64,000 nt of DNA from Gnetum montanum (Eukaryota; Streptophyta; Gnetopsida; Gnetales; Gnetaceae): assembly GCA_015680685.1 (NCBI GenBank), contig MNCI01029492.1, forward strand, positions 126,147 through 190,146, read 5' to 3'. Both the position numbers and the translations under genes were made by a program. Below are positions 12,950 through 23,969 of the stretch, one piece after another; position 1 is the stretch's first letter, and the number at the start of each line of letters is the position of its first letter. Under the pieces are notes generated by a model. It did no database searches. It was not told the origin of the DNA and saw only the letters and a program-made list of their open reading frames with translations.

Positions 12950-14378
12950 TTTTCTCTCTATCTAGAATCAATTCATGAAGGAGGTGGTTGCACGAGGCCA
13001 ACCATGCTTTGCTCCTTTTGGTACTTATTGCATTGCCTAACCAGTTTCATCACCATGTGCTAAGGTGACCCTCATGGATCCATTTAAAGGAGTTTAGAAC
13101 TTCCATATCCTATTCTTGTTCATCCTCATTCAAGGTCATCAATGGGTCATGGGCTTGATGCTCAACTACATTCAACCTACGATTTTCATCTGGTCTATAA
13201 TGACCACCTCTTACTTGAAGGTTTTGAGAGTATTCTTAAGCATAATGCACTCCACCACAAATGTAGCATTTCAAGTTTGGATGTCTCAGAGGATATTGAG
13301 AGAGCCCACCAAAATATGATTTTTTTTTCACAAACCTTGTTATTTGTGGGAAGCTTGATGTTTTCCATGCCCCTAGGATGAGTTTTGTTTACTTGGGGCT
13401 TGCTTAAAATAAAAGCTTATGGATTTACCTGAATATGCATGTTCATCACCTCTTCAAGGTTTATTACTTTCTTTATTGCTCTTGAATGGCTATTCCACTA
13501 CATCCTTATCCTTCTTTTCCATCTTGTAGTTAGACAAAGTGGTAGAAACTTAGATGGTCTCCTTGAACCCTATGAGTTTACGAGTTTTAAGCTCACATTG
13601 GACACATGGTTTGAGGCAACTAGGAAATAGTCTATACTTGGTGTATTCACTAATTTTCAAGATTTGTATGATGATATTTTGGTATTCCCGAATATAATTC
13701 TCCAGAGTTCTTATGTGCTAAATCTTCCTTAGCCTTGCCTAGGATTTGTTAGCAAAATTGCCTAGATGAAAGTTCTCTATCAATGCTTCCTTAAATTGGT
13801 CCCATGTTCTAATTGATCTACATGTTCCAACTTTTTCTTTTTGAAGCACACCAAACCACCAAGCCTTTGCTATTTCACCAAAGAATTAGATAATAGTACG
13901 AGCTTGTCTTTTAGTGGCATATTCATACATCTCCAGAAACTCTTTTGTTTCCAATAGAATAGTATTTATCATAGTATTGTCCTTGTTGCCCTCATAGATT
14001 TTTGGTTCCTTAGCTTGGAACTTGGAAATTGATCAACTTGACCCTAATGCCAGTGCCCTTACTTGCACAGTTAGTTGATTTTTCACCACCCTAATCTCCT
14101 CATCTAATTTCTTTTCTAAGGCCTCAATCTTATTTTGTTGGCTTTCATACAATGCTTGCTAAGTTTCCAACAATGATCATGGCTCCTAATTTTCATCCTG
14201 GAGCTCTTGCTTAGCAAGTTGGAGATCATCAACAACATCCCCAATTTGCTCCATTTAGTTCCTCAACACAAAGTTTTGAATTAAGACAAGTTTGTGTTTT
14301 GTGCTTAAGCCCAACTTTGGATGAAAAAGAACTTCCATTGGATTCACTAACTATTGGATCATATGAGCTTTTTCAACT
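12950..14378 (-). pseudogene. Retrotransposon gag remnant of the TR-GAG-like element
   Basis: Minus-strand translation gives a coiled-coil-like stretch ('QNKIEALEKKLDEE') and then gag capsid features ('FQAKEPKIYEGNKDN', 'FFGEIAKAWW', 'TWDQFKEALIENF', 'ENYIREYQ'). A broken zinc knuckle of the CX2CX4HX4C type ('CYICGGVHYA') lies near 13250. Stops and frameshifts are frequent. The 5' part of this gag region continues on the far side of the solo LTR, at about 15815-16080. Confidence 0.65.
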
Positions 14379-15075
14379 ACAAGTGTAACGACGGAAAACG
14401 TCGGCAGCTGCAAAATACCGAACCAATTCCGTGTACACAGTTTTAACCACGGATCCGTGCGAGGGCTATGCTGAAAAAACGAATCCGCGGTGCCCTGAAC
14501 GGTCTTGTCGATCAGACATGGACTTACTAATCAGTAAACCGATGAATATCTAGAGAGACGATCTGATTCGAGGAATCGCAAAAACGAGGGGAAAGCGATG
14601 TAGATGAATTGCAATGATGATAACGCTAAACACGATAAGAGGAGGCTGGTGTAAGAGAAACACGTAGTCCCAAGATCTACGCTTTGACTTAAAAATGTGT
14701 ATTTCGTATATCTCGTTACACTGGGGAGACCCCAATTACTGGATGTGAAGCAATGCACAAAACAACAGGAAAACTGTCCAAACAGAAGTCCGATCTACCT
14801 CGAAGGCTAAAGCCGGGATGCAAGGAAGGTCAAGCTCTGGCGCCTACCGATCAATTGTTTCTGACCAATAGAGTCTTCCCCAGCAGACCGATTACTCCTG
14901 TTGCTGGTACTCAAAATGCACTGTGCTTTGTTTCTGCTGGAAGGTGATGCTGTCAACAATTGCCAAAGCGCTGCTCTTTGTATCCCTACTCAAAAGGGTG
15001 ATAAGTGCCCCAGTGCTCAGAAAAATGCCTTTGCTTCTCTGATTTGCCAACCCCTGTATCTTTGTCAACTGGGGT

Positions 15076-15082
15076 ACTTATA
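15076..15082 (-). promoter_or_regulatory. TATA box of the solo LTR
   Basis: TATAAGT on the minus strand, about 730 bp into the LTR. It is conserved in the element 1 LTR at 36831-36837. Downstream on the minus strand the sequence is the expected R/U5 portion. Confidence 0.5.
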
Positions 15083-15182
15083 GGCTGCGATGCTCCGTGG
15101 AAAAGGCACAACCCTGGTGACGTGTGTCTCGAGTGTTTCGGGCACTGCTGGTTTGACCATTTTTGCGTCAAACTTCATGACT

Positions 15183-15214
15183 ACGCACAATACGCTCATT
15201 CGCGTATTGTGCGT
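15183..15214. repeat. 13-bp perfect inverted repeat in the LTR
   Basis: ACGCACAATACGC (15183-15195), a 6-base loop, then GCGTATTGTGCGT (15202-15214). It lies about 100 bp upstream of the LTR TATA box in the minus orientation, amid many other GCGTAA/TTACGC motifs. The copy in the element 1 LTR has one stem mismatch. Confidence 0.85.
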
Positions 15215-16173
15215 GTGAAGAAGAGGCGCACGTCGGGCATGTCTCAACTGTCTTTGGGTTATATTACGCTTATTCACGTTGTATTGCGTGCATGAGCGTA
15301 ACATAACGTAGAAACAAGGAATTCAGGTTGTTTTACATTTGCATATGCAGCCGCGCATAATGAAGCGTAAATGATGTCTAGCTTGGCGACGCAATATGCT
15401 ATGATACGCTACGTTGCGTGATGAGCGTAAGGTGAGCAATCGCACTTTCTTGGACTTTGCCTTTGACTGTTCCGGAGCTTATTACGCTACCGTGCGTAAC
15501 AGAGCGTAAACCTGGCCTTGACCAAAAGACTTAGCAGAATATACAGGAAGTTGCATATTACGCTGCTTAAGCTTCTTCCTATGCCAAAGTAAAAATCACG
15601 CTAAGTGCCATTACGCAGCGTCGCGTGATATAGCGTAAACAGAGAAAACACAGTAAGAGTAGAAATCTGCGCAGGAAGTTGAAGACTTGATGCTACACGT
15701 CTCTTGGTGTTGCTCTGTCTTGTTCTCCCTTCTGGATTTCTGACATGCGCCCCTGCTTGAATTGCGAATCTTTGCCTGAGGCCGACTCGCGATTTTTCAC
15801 GGTGTTTCAACAAGTAGACTATGCATGATGATGTTATCTACTTGCAATAAATGCCTCCACAATTTTTGCATCTTTTTAGGGGATTCATCAATATTCCTCT
15901 CACGAACCATCTCAACATTCTCATTGCTGTGTACATCCTCATACACATCTACACCATCGTGCACCTCCTTGTGCACACGACTACCTCAACTGCCATCCCC
16001 CCCACTAATTCATAATGAGGATTAGGACCATGAGTGTTGTCAAGATCTTGACTCCATTTGCTCTTCTTTTTGTGTGCCATGGTATCACATAAGTTACAAA
16101 TAATGAATCATGATCACGAACCACATACCTAGAATCACCACCAACCTCGAACCGCAAACCATGGCTCTTCATG

Positions 16174-16650
16174 AAATCATGGCATGGTACTACTGGTAAA
16201 GCACTGTTTCACATCACCCTTGAGTCCAAGATGAGCTAGATGACCCAAAGTGGACCCAACATGGACTACACCTCAATAGTCACATCACTTGCACTAGCAT
16301 AAGCGTACATCACCCATTAGAGCATGAGTTAGGAACATATCGAGTATGGCACATAAAAAACATATAAGTTACATGACCAAACCGAAGACCATAGTAAGTA
16401 CACCCATCCACAAGAGACACCATTATCCTATAAGAGCTAAGACATGTTTCTACTCTAACGTATCTAGCTCTAAGTCTTGCTATAGTAGCCAAGACTTTTC
16501 TACAAGCCAACATATCCTTGTGATGAAATACCAATGTAGTTTTGTAGTGATGGTTGTAATAGCATGAAACCTATAAGGATCTCTACATTTCTTCTGACTC
16601 ATTATAGAGGGAACGACCTTCCATCCACCAGCAAAACATGTTTTCATACA
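16174..16650 (-). repeat. 5' LTR of the TR-GAG-like element, immediately upstream of the PUP gene
   Basis: Partner of 11850-12280. On the minus strand it starts TGTATGAAAACATG at 16650. It ends about 310 bp before the PUP start codon, so the transporter's upstream region is largely retroelement-derived. Repeated at 37770-38245. Confidence 0.6.
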
Positions 16651-16867
16651 CTCAAGTTAACATTATTTTTAGCAAAGTACCTAGAGGGGAAAACCATCGG
16701 TTCTTTTGGTTTCCGAAATTCCTAATTGTTGTATGATCTTCCTCATCATTGTGGGTGCACCACTAGTTGACAGCCAGAGCATGTCTCCTTCTGTGTCAAT
16801 TTGATGTGTTAGGGTTTCTTGGCAAGATCGCCATCAACAAGTGAGATTTAAATGAACCCTATGGCGG

Positions 16868-16955
16868 TTGTTAAACTGTCTTCTGTTCTTCTTACGAACC
16901 AGACGCTGCAATTGTTAAACTGTCTTCTATTCTTCTTACGAACCAGACGCTGCAA
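16868..16955 (+). repeat. 44-bp tandem duplication just before the PUP start codon
   Basis: 16868-16911 and 16912-16955 are identical except for one base (ttctGttc/ttctAttc). The second unit ends 5 bases before the ATG, so it would lie in the 5' leader or at a 5' exon boundary. The in-frame TAA inside the unit rules out an N-terminal extension through it in the genomic frame. The same pair is present before the second PUP copy. Confidence 0.9.
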
Positions 16956-16960
16956 GAAAC

Positions 16961-18004
16961 ATGAAAATCAAGCAATATTTGTTGGAGCATGGCAGAAAAT
17001 TCGCTGAGCATAAGAACTATTTGGTTCTGGCGATACTGAACACTATAGCGTTGATTGCGGGGCAATCCGCTGCACTTTTTCTGAGCAGATACTACTTTGA
17101 TAAGGGCGGAAACAGCAGGTGGCTTTCCACCCTTCTGCAAGTTGTGGGTTGGCCCGTATTCCTGCTTCCCCTGTTTTGGCGAGAAACAGGGGCGATTACC
17201 CCTCTTTCATGGCGTCTGCTCGTGATTTATATTGTGCTTGGGGTTGTTCTTGCAGGAGATGATCTTCTCTATTCGTGGGGCATATCATGTGTTCCTGCTT
17301 CAACTTATTCTCTCATCTGCTCCAGTCAGCTCGCCTTCAATGTCATCTTCTCATTTTTCCTGAACAAGCAGAGAATGACGTTCTACATCCTGAACTCTGT
17401 TGTGATTCTGACTTTTGCCGCAGTTCTGTTGGGGATTTACAGCAATGGAGATAGGCCTGAGGGGGTCACTAATGTGCAGCATTTTGTGGGGTTTTTCTGC
17501 ACTTTGGCTGCCTCTGCTTTGTATGGCCTTATTTTGTCGTTGATACAGCTTGCTTTCCAGAAAGTGCTGAAAAAGGAGTCTTTTGCTGTTGTTCTGGAGA
17601 TGAATATTTATATCTCGGCTGTTGCTAGTGCTATATGTGTTGTTGGGCTGTTTGCCAGTGGAGAATTCAGGGACGTGGGTAACGAAGCTGGGAATTTTAC
17701 AGATGGGAAGTTGGCTTACTGGATGACTGTGATCTGGTCTGCAATTGGATGGCAGGTGGCTTCTGTGGGTGTTATTGGTCTGATTTTTCTGGTGTCTTCT
17801 TTGTTCTCCAATGTGGTCAGCAGTCTTGCTTTGCCTGTGGTCCCTATGGGATTCTTCCATGACAAGGTGACTGCTATCAAGGTGATTTCCTTGCTGCTTA
17901 GCATATGGGGATTTGTCTCTTACGTTTATGGAGGATATAAGGAATCAGAAACTCTGGACTCTCCCAGGGTGCAGTCAAAACAGCATAATGAATCTGTGGT
18001 GTGA
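16961..18004 (+). CDS. PUP: Purine permease-like transporter (left copy)
   Basis: An intact 347-residue frame with about ten hydrophobic segments (for example residues 20-42, 56-73, 85-105, 142-160, 175-198, 213-233, 257-281, 306-325). It shows the plant purine permease pattern: 'GQSAALFLSRYYFDKGG' after the first helix, 'LLQVVGWPVFLLPLF', 'STYSLICSSQLAFN' and the C-terminal 'ALPVVPMGFFHDKV'. The PUP family (drug/metabolite transporter superfamily) moves adenine, cytokinins and some alkaloids across plant membranes; the substrate here cannot be read from sequence. Met1 is the first in-frame ATG after a stop. The 18-residue head is short for the family, so an upstream exon is possible. The frame is uninterrupted, while every neighbour is decayed, which supports a working gene. 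Confidence 0.92.
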   Translation: MKIKQYLLEHGRKFAEHKNYLVLAILNTIALIAGQSAALFLSRYYFDKGGNSRWLSTLLQVVGWPVFLLPLFWRETGAITPLSWRLLVIYIVLGVVLAGDDLLYSWGISCVPASTYSLICSSQLAFNVIFSFFLNKQRMTFYILNSVVILTFAAVLLGIYSNGDRPEGVTNVQHFVGFFCTLAASALYGLILSLIQLAFQKVLKKESFAVVLEMNIYISAVASAICVVGLFASGEFRDVGNEAGNFTDGKLAYWMTVIWSAIGWQVASVGVIGLIFLVSSLFSNVVSSLALPVVPMGFFHDKVTAIKVISLLLSIWGFVSYVYGGYKESETLDSPRVQSKQHNESVV

Positions 18005-20526
18005 GAATGATCACTGAGGTAATTATGTGTACGGATGAGATTGATTTTTTAAATATCTGAGTCATGACAATGATCCTGTTTATTCACAACTACATTTAAC
18101 TCATTGTTAAAGCACAAAGCACAAATGTGTCTTAATCCATTTTTTATTATTGTAATTCCTCTAGTAATTAATATTTTGAATCTGGTTTGATAAATGCTGT
18201 GTCAATTCTTGTTCTTCAATTTGGCTATTTGATTATAACATTTACTGGTGATAACGATTTGGAGTATACTTTCTAATAATGTTGAATACAGTAAAAAATT
18301 TAAGATGACTATACAATGAGATTCTCCAGAGCAAACGAGTTATAATGGGTTACAATTTTAAGATATGCGTTACCCAGTCTAAAGATTTTTTTTTATTTTA
18401 TTTTATTTCTAGTTACTGCTTTATTTGATTGCTTTCATTATAACTAATAGTAGTCAAAAAATATTTAATATGATAAGTAAAAACAACAGTTATCAGAATA
18501 CTTCATGTATAACTTTTATTCAATTATTTTTAGCAAGTATATTACTTATTCAAATTGTTAATTTAAAGTCACGGGCTTGCAGAATACTGCCTACAGCAAA
18601 GCTTGACTTTTTTGTAACTGTTGAATTCGTTATACCTTTTACAATGCAATCAGAGTTTGTCATTTTGTTCTGTAAATCACTAGAAATTTCAACTTTCAAG
18701 AATTGCCCTTCATTGTCAGACAATTGTTGGAAATTCAACTTATCCCTGTGATCAATAGCTTTCCAAATTTCACTTTTCTGGGTATCTATTTTGCTTTCCT
18801 GTTTCTCAATTTAATGAGCAGGGTAAACCAATTTCGTCAGAGGGAAAAATAAACATCTTCTAAAGTCAGGTAGACCATGAATGATTACTGTCCGTTCCAT
18901 GGCCAAGTACTTTCGATGCTGCTGGCCGGTGATGTTTTTGAATCTTGTTTTACCACATCAATAAAATAGTGAAATTGATACAATCAAAAAGTAAAATTGA
19001 TACAATCAAAAAGTAAAATTGGTATAATCTGAAAACAGAAAATTTGTTATTCATTTCAACGAATTTGTCATTCTGAAAAGTGAAATTGCTATTCAAATCA
19101 TCCAAATTAACTGGTCAAAGGAATACTATAGTTGGAAATCCAATTATCGATACTTTCGATCTTCCACGAATGGCCAGGGAAAAAAGTTCCAGATTCAAAA
19201 ATAACTAGTTTGGTTGTCACCCTAACATCAAACTGGGGGAGGTTGCTACTAATAATGTGTAGGCACAAGCTATTGATCAGTCAATGGTGATAATAATAAT
19301 GATCAGAAAAAAAAAATTTCACCTTTTGGTACTATAATCTCAGTTCTTTGATGATTCTCTGTTAAATCAACCAATTGCAACATTTGTTTGTTTAGTGGTT
19401 GTTGGCTTCACAGAGTTACTGCTGATGTTGGTCGATTTTGTTTCTTTTGTTTTATTTTTTTAATTATTGCTACAGTGTCCTTGGTATGTCTCGCAACATG
19501 AAATAATATTTAAATTTGCAATATCAAGTATTGCTTACTGCTCAACGACCAAGAACCTGATCAGCAGGTTTTCATAATACAGTGTGCGTCCCAAATGGCT
19601 GCCCGTTGTGGATGCTATTTAAAATCTAAAAATACCTTTTCCTCTGCTGAGGCTTCTTGGCTTAGTCTCATTGTCTTAAGCTTCCAACAAGCATCAAATT
19701 ATGATTTTAAATTTATGCATGATTTTAAATTTATGCATTTGGTGGTTGTTAGCGTTCAATTTTGCTGCTCCTATCACAAAATTCTTGGTACTTGCATGAT
19801 TCATACCTTTTAGAATATTTCATTGCTAGCTTCAAATCATAGATGCTTTTTTTTTTAAAAAAAAAAGGAGAAAATGTCCATCTCCTTGGTAACTTGCAAA
19901 TCAATTACTAATTTATATACATTTCCAAAGTTCCATCCCTATTTAATTGCTCCAAATCATATTCCTTCAAAACTCCATTTTCTGAATTTAGTTTAACTTT
20001 TGCCTTCAAAGTTCTTGGGTTACTCTTAGGGATTCTTCCTCCATCCTGCACAAAGCTTTGCCCTTACCACGATACGAATTTGAATTATTAGTTTACATCA
20101 TGTATAAAACTTGGATTCTAAGAAATGGAGGGCATAAACACTGCCAAATAAATACAAGAAGTGAGTGCAAGTTGAAACAACTATAGTTAGCTTAGAAATA
20201 TCAGGGCTAACTTGTATCCATTTACCTTAATTCTGGCTGAGAGGTCAACTCGTCTCGTAGGAGAGGGGGGAGGGGGGAGTGGATTTGTCGCTCTCCAAGT
20301 AACGCCCTCCATAGCATGCGCGACGTAAGATCACACGAAACAGGAAAAAACATGAATCAAAGAGACACCTTTTTGTATTCCTGTTGCACAGAATGTGAAC
20401 CAAAGAGCCATAGCTTTTCGTATTCTCGCTGCACATAAAAAGGTCAAATGCAGAATGGGAATGGGAATGAGAATTTCATTTCCATTCTATCTTTGTCTCC
20501 ATCTGCAACTGCTACTGCAGGTCGCC
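18005..20526. other. Intergenic, small tandem repeats only
   Basis: AT-rich sequence downstream of PUP. I see three 22-bp units of 'agtaaaattgatacaatcaaaa' type at about 18968-19033, two 18-19 bp units of 'gattttaaatttatgcat' near 19700-19738, and A/T homopolymers near 19850. Short open frames (for example 18425-18751) have no recognisable similarity. Confidence 0.5.
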
Positions 20527-21205
20527 TAGCACAATTGAACCAACTTTGATGACGTTAGCTTTGAAGCCCCGCTGGAGCGTTGGAAAGGCACCTACGATGG
20601 TGGCCCATGTTTCAACTACAATAACATGCTCATCAGCATGTGCTTTTTCAACCAAGGCAGCAATAAAGCAGTAGGCTAGTCGGCCCTTGCTATATCCTCG
20701 CTCAACATCGAGGATCACGACATGCACACGCTATCAATAATCGTCGACATTACCGTGTTAGGCTATGCCAACGACACTACCCGCAACATGGCCTAGCTTG
20801 CATGGATCGCCATCTACAAGGTCTAGTGGCACTATGGCTACTTTATTTTTGACATCCTTGCAGCCATGGATGCCATTTTGTCCAATGGCATTGACATGCT
20901 TTTGCTTTTGCTTGGTGACAACCCATAGTAGTACTACACCAATAGCATCGCCATCAACACCTTCATTGCTGCAGTCCACTGCCACGTGTTTGTTGCTTGC
21001 TCGACCAAAAACTCCAGAAAACATTGACATCGCCTCAAATCTTGTGCCCTGGATCATGACCATCATTGCTAGCACCCTTGATCGTGATCTCCCGGCCATC
21101 ATGGTGCTCGTTGATGGCATCGAGTATGCTAGAACCTCACTCTACTCTGGGGAAGTGCTATTGGAAGATCCAAATCTCACACTCATCTATGCTGGAAACA
21201 CCTAT
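20527..21205 (+). pseudogene. Subtilisin-like serine protease (subtilase) fragment, left copy
   Basis: Plus-strand translation follows plant subtilases over about 220 residues with stops and one frameshift. It reads 'LERWKGTYDGGPCFN' (family: RWKG.C..G..FN), a degraded His-site 'DHDMHT' (normally GHGTHT), 'GYANDTTRNMA', 'AIYKV', 'DILAAMDAILSNGIDMLLL', then in another frame 'ASTLDRDLPAIMVL' and 'TSLYSGE'. The catalytic Asp region upstream and the Ser region downstream are absent. Subtilases are secreted or apoplastic endopeptidases; this is a dead fragment. The minus-strand open frame over the same bases is a shadow. Confidence 0.82.
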
Positions 21206-22503
21206 GGTAGCTTGGACCTCAGAGGTAGAGGAGGTGTGAATCATAATACAATTTTTGTTATAATAGCTAAAAGATCTCTTCATTTAGGTTTCTTTTTTTT
21301 TTATATAATTTATATATGAATTAGGCCAATATGTTTCTTAAGTAGCTTTGTCTGAATGTATGTTTTAAACATAAAATTTTGCAGAGAGGGGTAAGATGAG
21401 GAGTAGAGCTAGAGACATTTGAGAAAGGACAGTAATGGCTATAGTTGAAGCTACAGCCTGAAGGGAAGGGTCTTCTAAAGTTTCTGTGTCAACAATAGCC
21501 TTTAGTTATTGGAATCTCTTTCTAGAAACAAACTTTCTACCAGTCTTTTTATGTGTGTTTTTGTTAATTTTTTATAATGAATTGTAACGTGTTGAACATT
21601 ACATTTTGATAATTTTGTGCAATTTTCATAGTTTCACTTCAAGCTGAGGTCTTATGTCATTAGTACTTAGCATGTTTTCCTATACATTTGCATTCTCAAT
21701 GCAAAAACATTCCAAAGTTTGGTTCTATTCTTTTTTCAATGCTTTCTAGAGTGGTAGAGAATTCTAATATTGTAATTTTCTACTACTATCTTAAGTAATC
21801 TTCTTTTTGTTACATCCTTTTTCAATGTAAAGGAACATTTATAAGTTCATGTTTTCTTTTTCTCTTTGTATATTTTGTGTAGGTTTTATCATTTCTATGG
21901 TTGTGCTTTAAAATTCAGCAATTACCATGGAGTAGATGTGTTTAGTTGTTATGATTGTGATTACTTTTTCGTTTGCAATATGCATTTTAATAAAATGTAA
22001 AAGCGTTAGCATTTTTGCTAGGACATGAAAATTATTAGCCAATTTGAGATGTCAGCTAGACTTTGGTCATATTTTTAACAATTTTTCCTGGTTATTGGGA
22101 GGACTTAAAGAGTTCAAATTTGATAATTTCTTCTTATCTTCTAACATCTAGTGAGGTTTTTTCTATATATACATATTCTTTGATTAATGAAATCTAATGG
22201 ATGATATGGTTGTTAACCTGGTAAATATTAAAAATGCGAACTTCTACACCTCTTGTAGCCTAGACCTCGGGAAGATCTCCGACAAGATCATGCTATGATG
22301 ATCCTAGCCAATGCCAAGGAAAATGACGACAAGCTCTCCATTAACGCACATGTCTTGCCATAATCATAAATAACCAATTATTTATAAATCTCCCCTAGCC
22401 AAAGAGTCATTGCAAGGGAGCCAATAATTATATTTATCTCGGTTATTTATAATCTCGATTATATATAATGATATATTTATAATCATAAACATAAATGATT
22501 ATA
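21206..22503. other. Intergenic, no gene seen
   Basis: AT-rich. The phrase 'gccaaagagtcattgcaagggagcc' near 22398-22421 is an outlying unit of the minisatellite that resumes after the gap. Confidence 0.5.
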
Positions 22504-22754
22504 NNNNNNNNNNNNNNNNNNNNNNNNNNNNNNNNNNNNNNNNNNNNNNNNNNNNNNNNNNNNNNNNNNNNNNNNNNNNNNNNNNNNNNNNNNNNNNNNN
22601 NNNNNNNNNNNNNNNNNNNNNNNNNNNNNNNNNNNNNNNNNNNNNNNNNNNNNNNNNNNNNNNNNNNNNNNNNNNNNNNNNNNNNNNNNNNNNNNNNNNN
22701 NNNNNNNNNNNNNNNNNNNNNNNNNNNNNNNNNNNNNNNNNNNNNNNNNNNNNN
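22504..22754. other. Assembly gap (251 N)
   Basis: The duplicate block has real sequence here (44099-44464, 366 bp): very AT-rich, with repeated 'ataatgattata'/'ttataatcat' phrases. The gap is therefore under-sized by about 115 bp and probably reflects low complexity. Confidence 0.9.
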
Positions 22755-22882
22755 AATAATGTTAATATACAAAAGCCCGTGATATAATAATAACATTATT
22801 TATACATTTGTAACGTGATTTTTTACATTTCCACGAATGAATATGCATTACAAATATATGTTGCAGTGTCAATTTAGTCTGA

Positions 22883-23235
22883 TCTCTTCGTATTTCCTCA
22901 CGTGCATGCACCACATGCATGGGAGCTAAAGAATTAATACAAGGGAGTTGAATCTTTACTCGATTAATGTCCTCTAACCCCTGAGCTTCTCATTCGTCTC
23001 TTTGTATTCCTTCACATGCATACACCACATGCAAGGGAGCCAAAAAGTCACTGCAGGGGAGCCGAATCTCTATTCAATTGACGCCTCCTAACCCTTGGTC
23101 TCCCCATTCATCTCTTCGTATTCCCTCACGTATAGGGCCCGACGTGGGTAATAATGAATATTTATTATTATAAATGGTGATGGTTACGATTATAGTAATA
23201 ATGAATATTTATTATTATTATAAACAGTGACGATT
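22883..23235. repeat. Two adjoining minisatellites
   Basis: Units of about 114 bp begin at 22883, 22997 and 23111 ('tctcttcgtatt.cctcac...', 'gggagcc', 'cctcctaaccc'). They are followed by a 46-bp unit repeated at 23150 and 23196 ('taataatgaatatttattat'). Confidence 0.75.
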
Positions 23236-23503
23236 ATGGTTACAGTGATGATTACGATCATGGCAACGGTTAAGGTGATGATGGTTACAGTGTGATGCAA
23301 TATTTTAAAATATTGAACTTAGACATCATGTTACAAGATTAACAGGTTCAATATTGGAATTCATGCATTTTTAAAAACATGAATCTTGCTACTATTAGTC
23401 CTAATAGAGAAGGTGAAGAACACTCTTTTCAAGATTAGCAACAACAACCATCTACTACAATAAGTAGTGCAACAATTATCTACTGCAACAAGTAATGCAA
23501 TCT

Positions 23504-23963
23504 CTGCTTATATGTAAAGGTGCAAGGGTAATGCTTACAATTAACCTTTGGCCTGAAACATGATTGGTGAATGGTGTACTTGACATGATTCACAATATTA
23601 TGTATCCTTAGGGTAAATAGCCACCTACATTACCATTATACATTATTGTTGATTTTGACTCCTACATTGGATGTGCCTTTGATAATGGTAATCCCCATCA
23701 TGCGCCAATTGTACCTATGGTCTGAGGAGCATCTCGTCAATCATCATTACGGTTGACATGGGCCATGACTATTCATAAATCTCAAAGAATGACACTAGAT
23801 AATGCTACTATTAACATTTGTTGCATTATCTAGAGTTAAGACCATTGATTCTTTAAAGATTCATCCTCTTTTCTATGTGCAAAGATACAAAAAGATTTCA
23901 GATGCTAAACATCTCCAAAGTAGAATTGCACAAGAAGTTCATTTTGCTCAGTTGGAGAATTAG
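23504..23963 (+). pseudogene. PIF1-type (Helitron-like) DNA helicase C-terminal remnant, left copy
   Basis: Plus-strand translation gives the C-terminal motifs of PIF1 helicases: 'CKGARVMLTINLWPE', 'PPTLPLYIIVDFDSY', 'PIVPMV', 'LRLTWAMTIHKSQRMTLD', then in a second frame 'RVKTIDSLKIHP' and 'QRYKKISDAKHLQSRI'. In plants such copies are usually the helicase half of Helitron Rep/Hel proteins or host PIF1. Several stops (TGA after LWPET, TAG in the linker) and a frameshift mark a pseudogene. No Rep domain and no Helitron termini were found, so Helitron origin is inferred. Confidence 0.78.
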
Positions 23964-23969
23964 GCATAC

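Larger units (their letters stand above)
14379..15814 (-). mobile_element. Solo LTR with perfect ACAAG target duplication
   Basis: The 1426-bp sequence 14384-15809 is flanked by ACAAG at 14379-14383 and 15810-15814. On the minus strand it starts TGAAACACC and ends GTTACA. The same sequence is the 5' LTR of element 1 at 36138-37405, where it is followed on the plus strand by the same ACAAG. Here no internal sequence is present, so the copy is the usual product of recombination between the two LTRs of one insertion. It interrupts the gag region of the TR-GAG-like element. Confidence 0.93.
11850..16650 (-). mobile_element. TR-GAG-like LTR element (gag only), split by a solo LTR
   Basis: Two diverged direct repeats (11850-12280 and 16174-16650) bound a minus-strand region that encodes gag remnants and no protease, RT or integrase that I can find. 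Read on the minus strand both repeats begin TGTA(G/T)GAAAACATG, and the lower copy is preceded by a purine tract. Without the 1.4 kb solo LTR inserted at 14384-15809 the element is about 3.4 kb. LTRs plus gag alone fit the non-autonomous TR-GAG class known in plants. The left boundary is approximate and I found no convincing target duplication. Confidence 0.6.

Noticed and set aside
17351-17860. 169-residue minus-strand frame (and its twin at 38946-39455)
   Set aside because: Exact shadow of the PUP coding region; no family features, and PUP explains the lack of stops.
18425-18751. 108-residue frame downstream of PUP (twin 40020-40346)
   Set aside because: AT-rich, no recognisable motifs; identical in both copies simply because the block is duplicated.
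20758-21120. 120-residue minus-strand frame (twin 42353-42715)
   Set aside because: Lies opposite the subtilase fragment, whose plus-strand motifs are recognisable.
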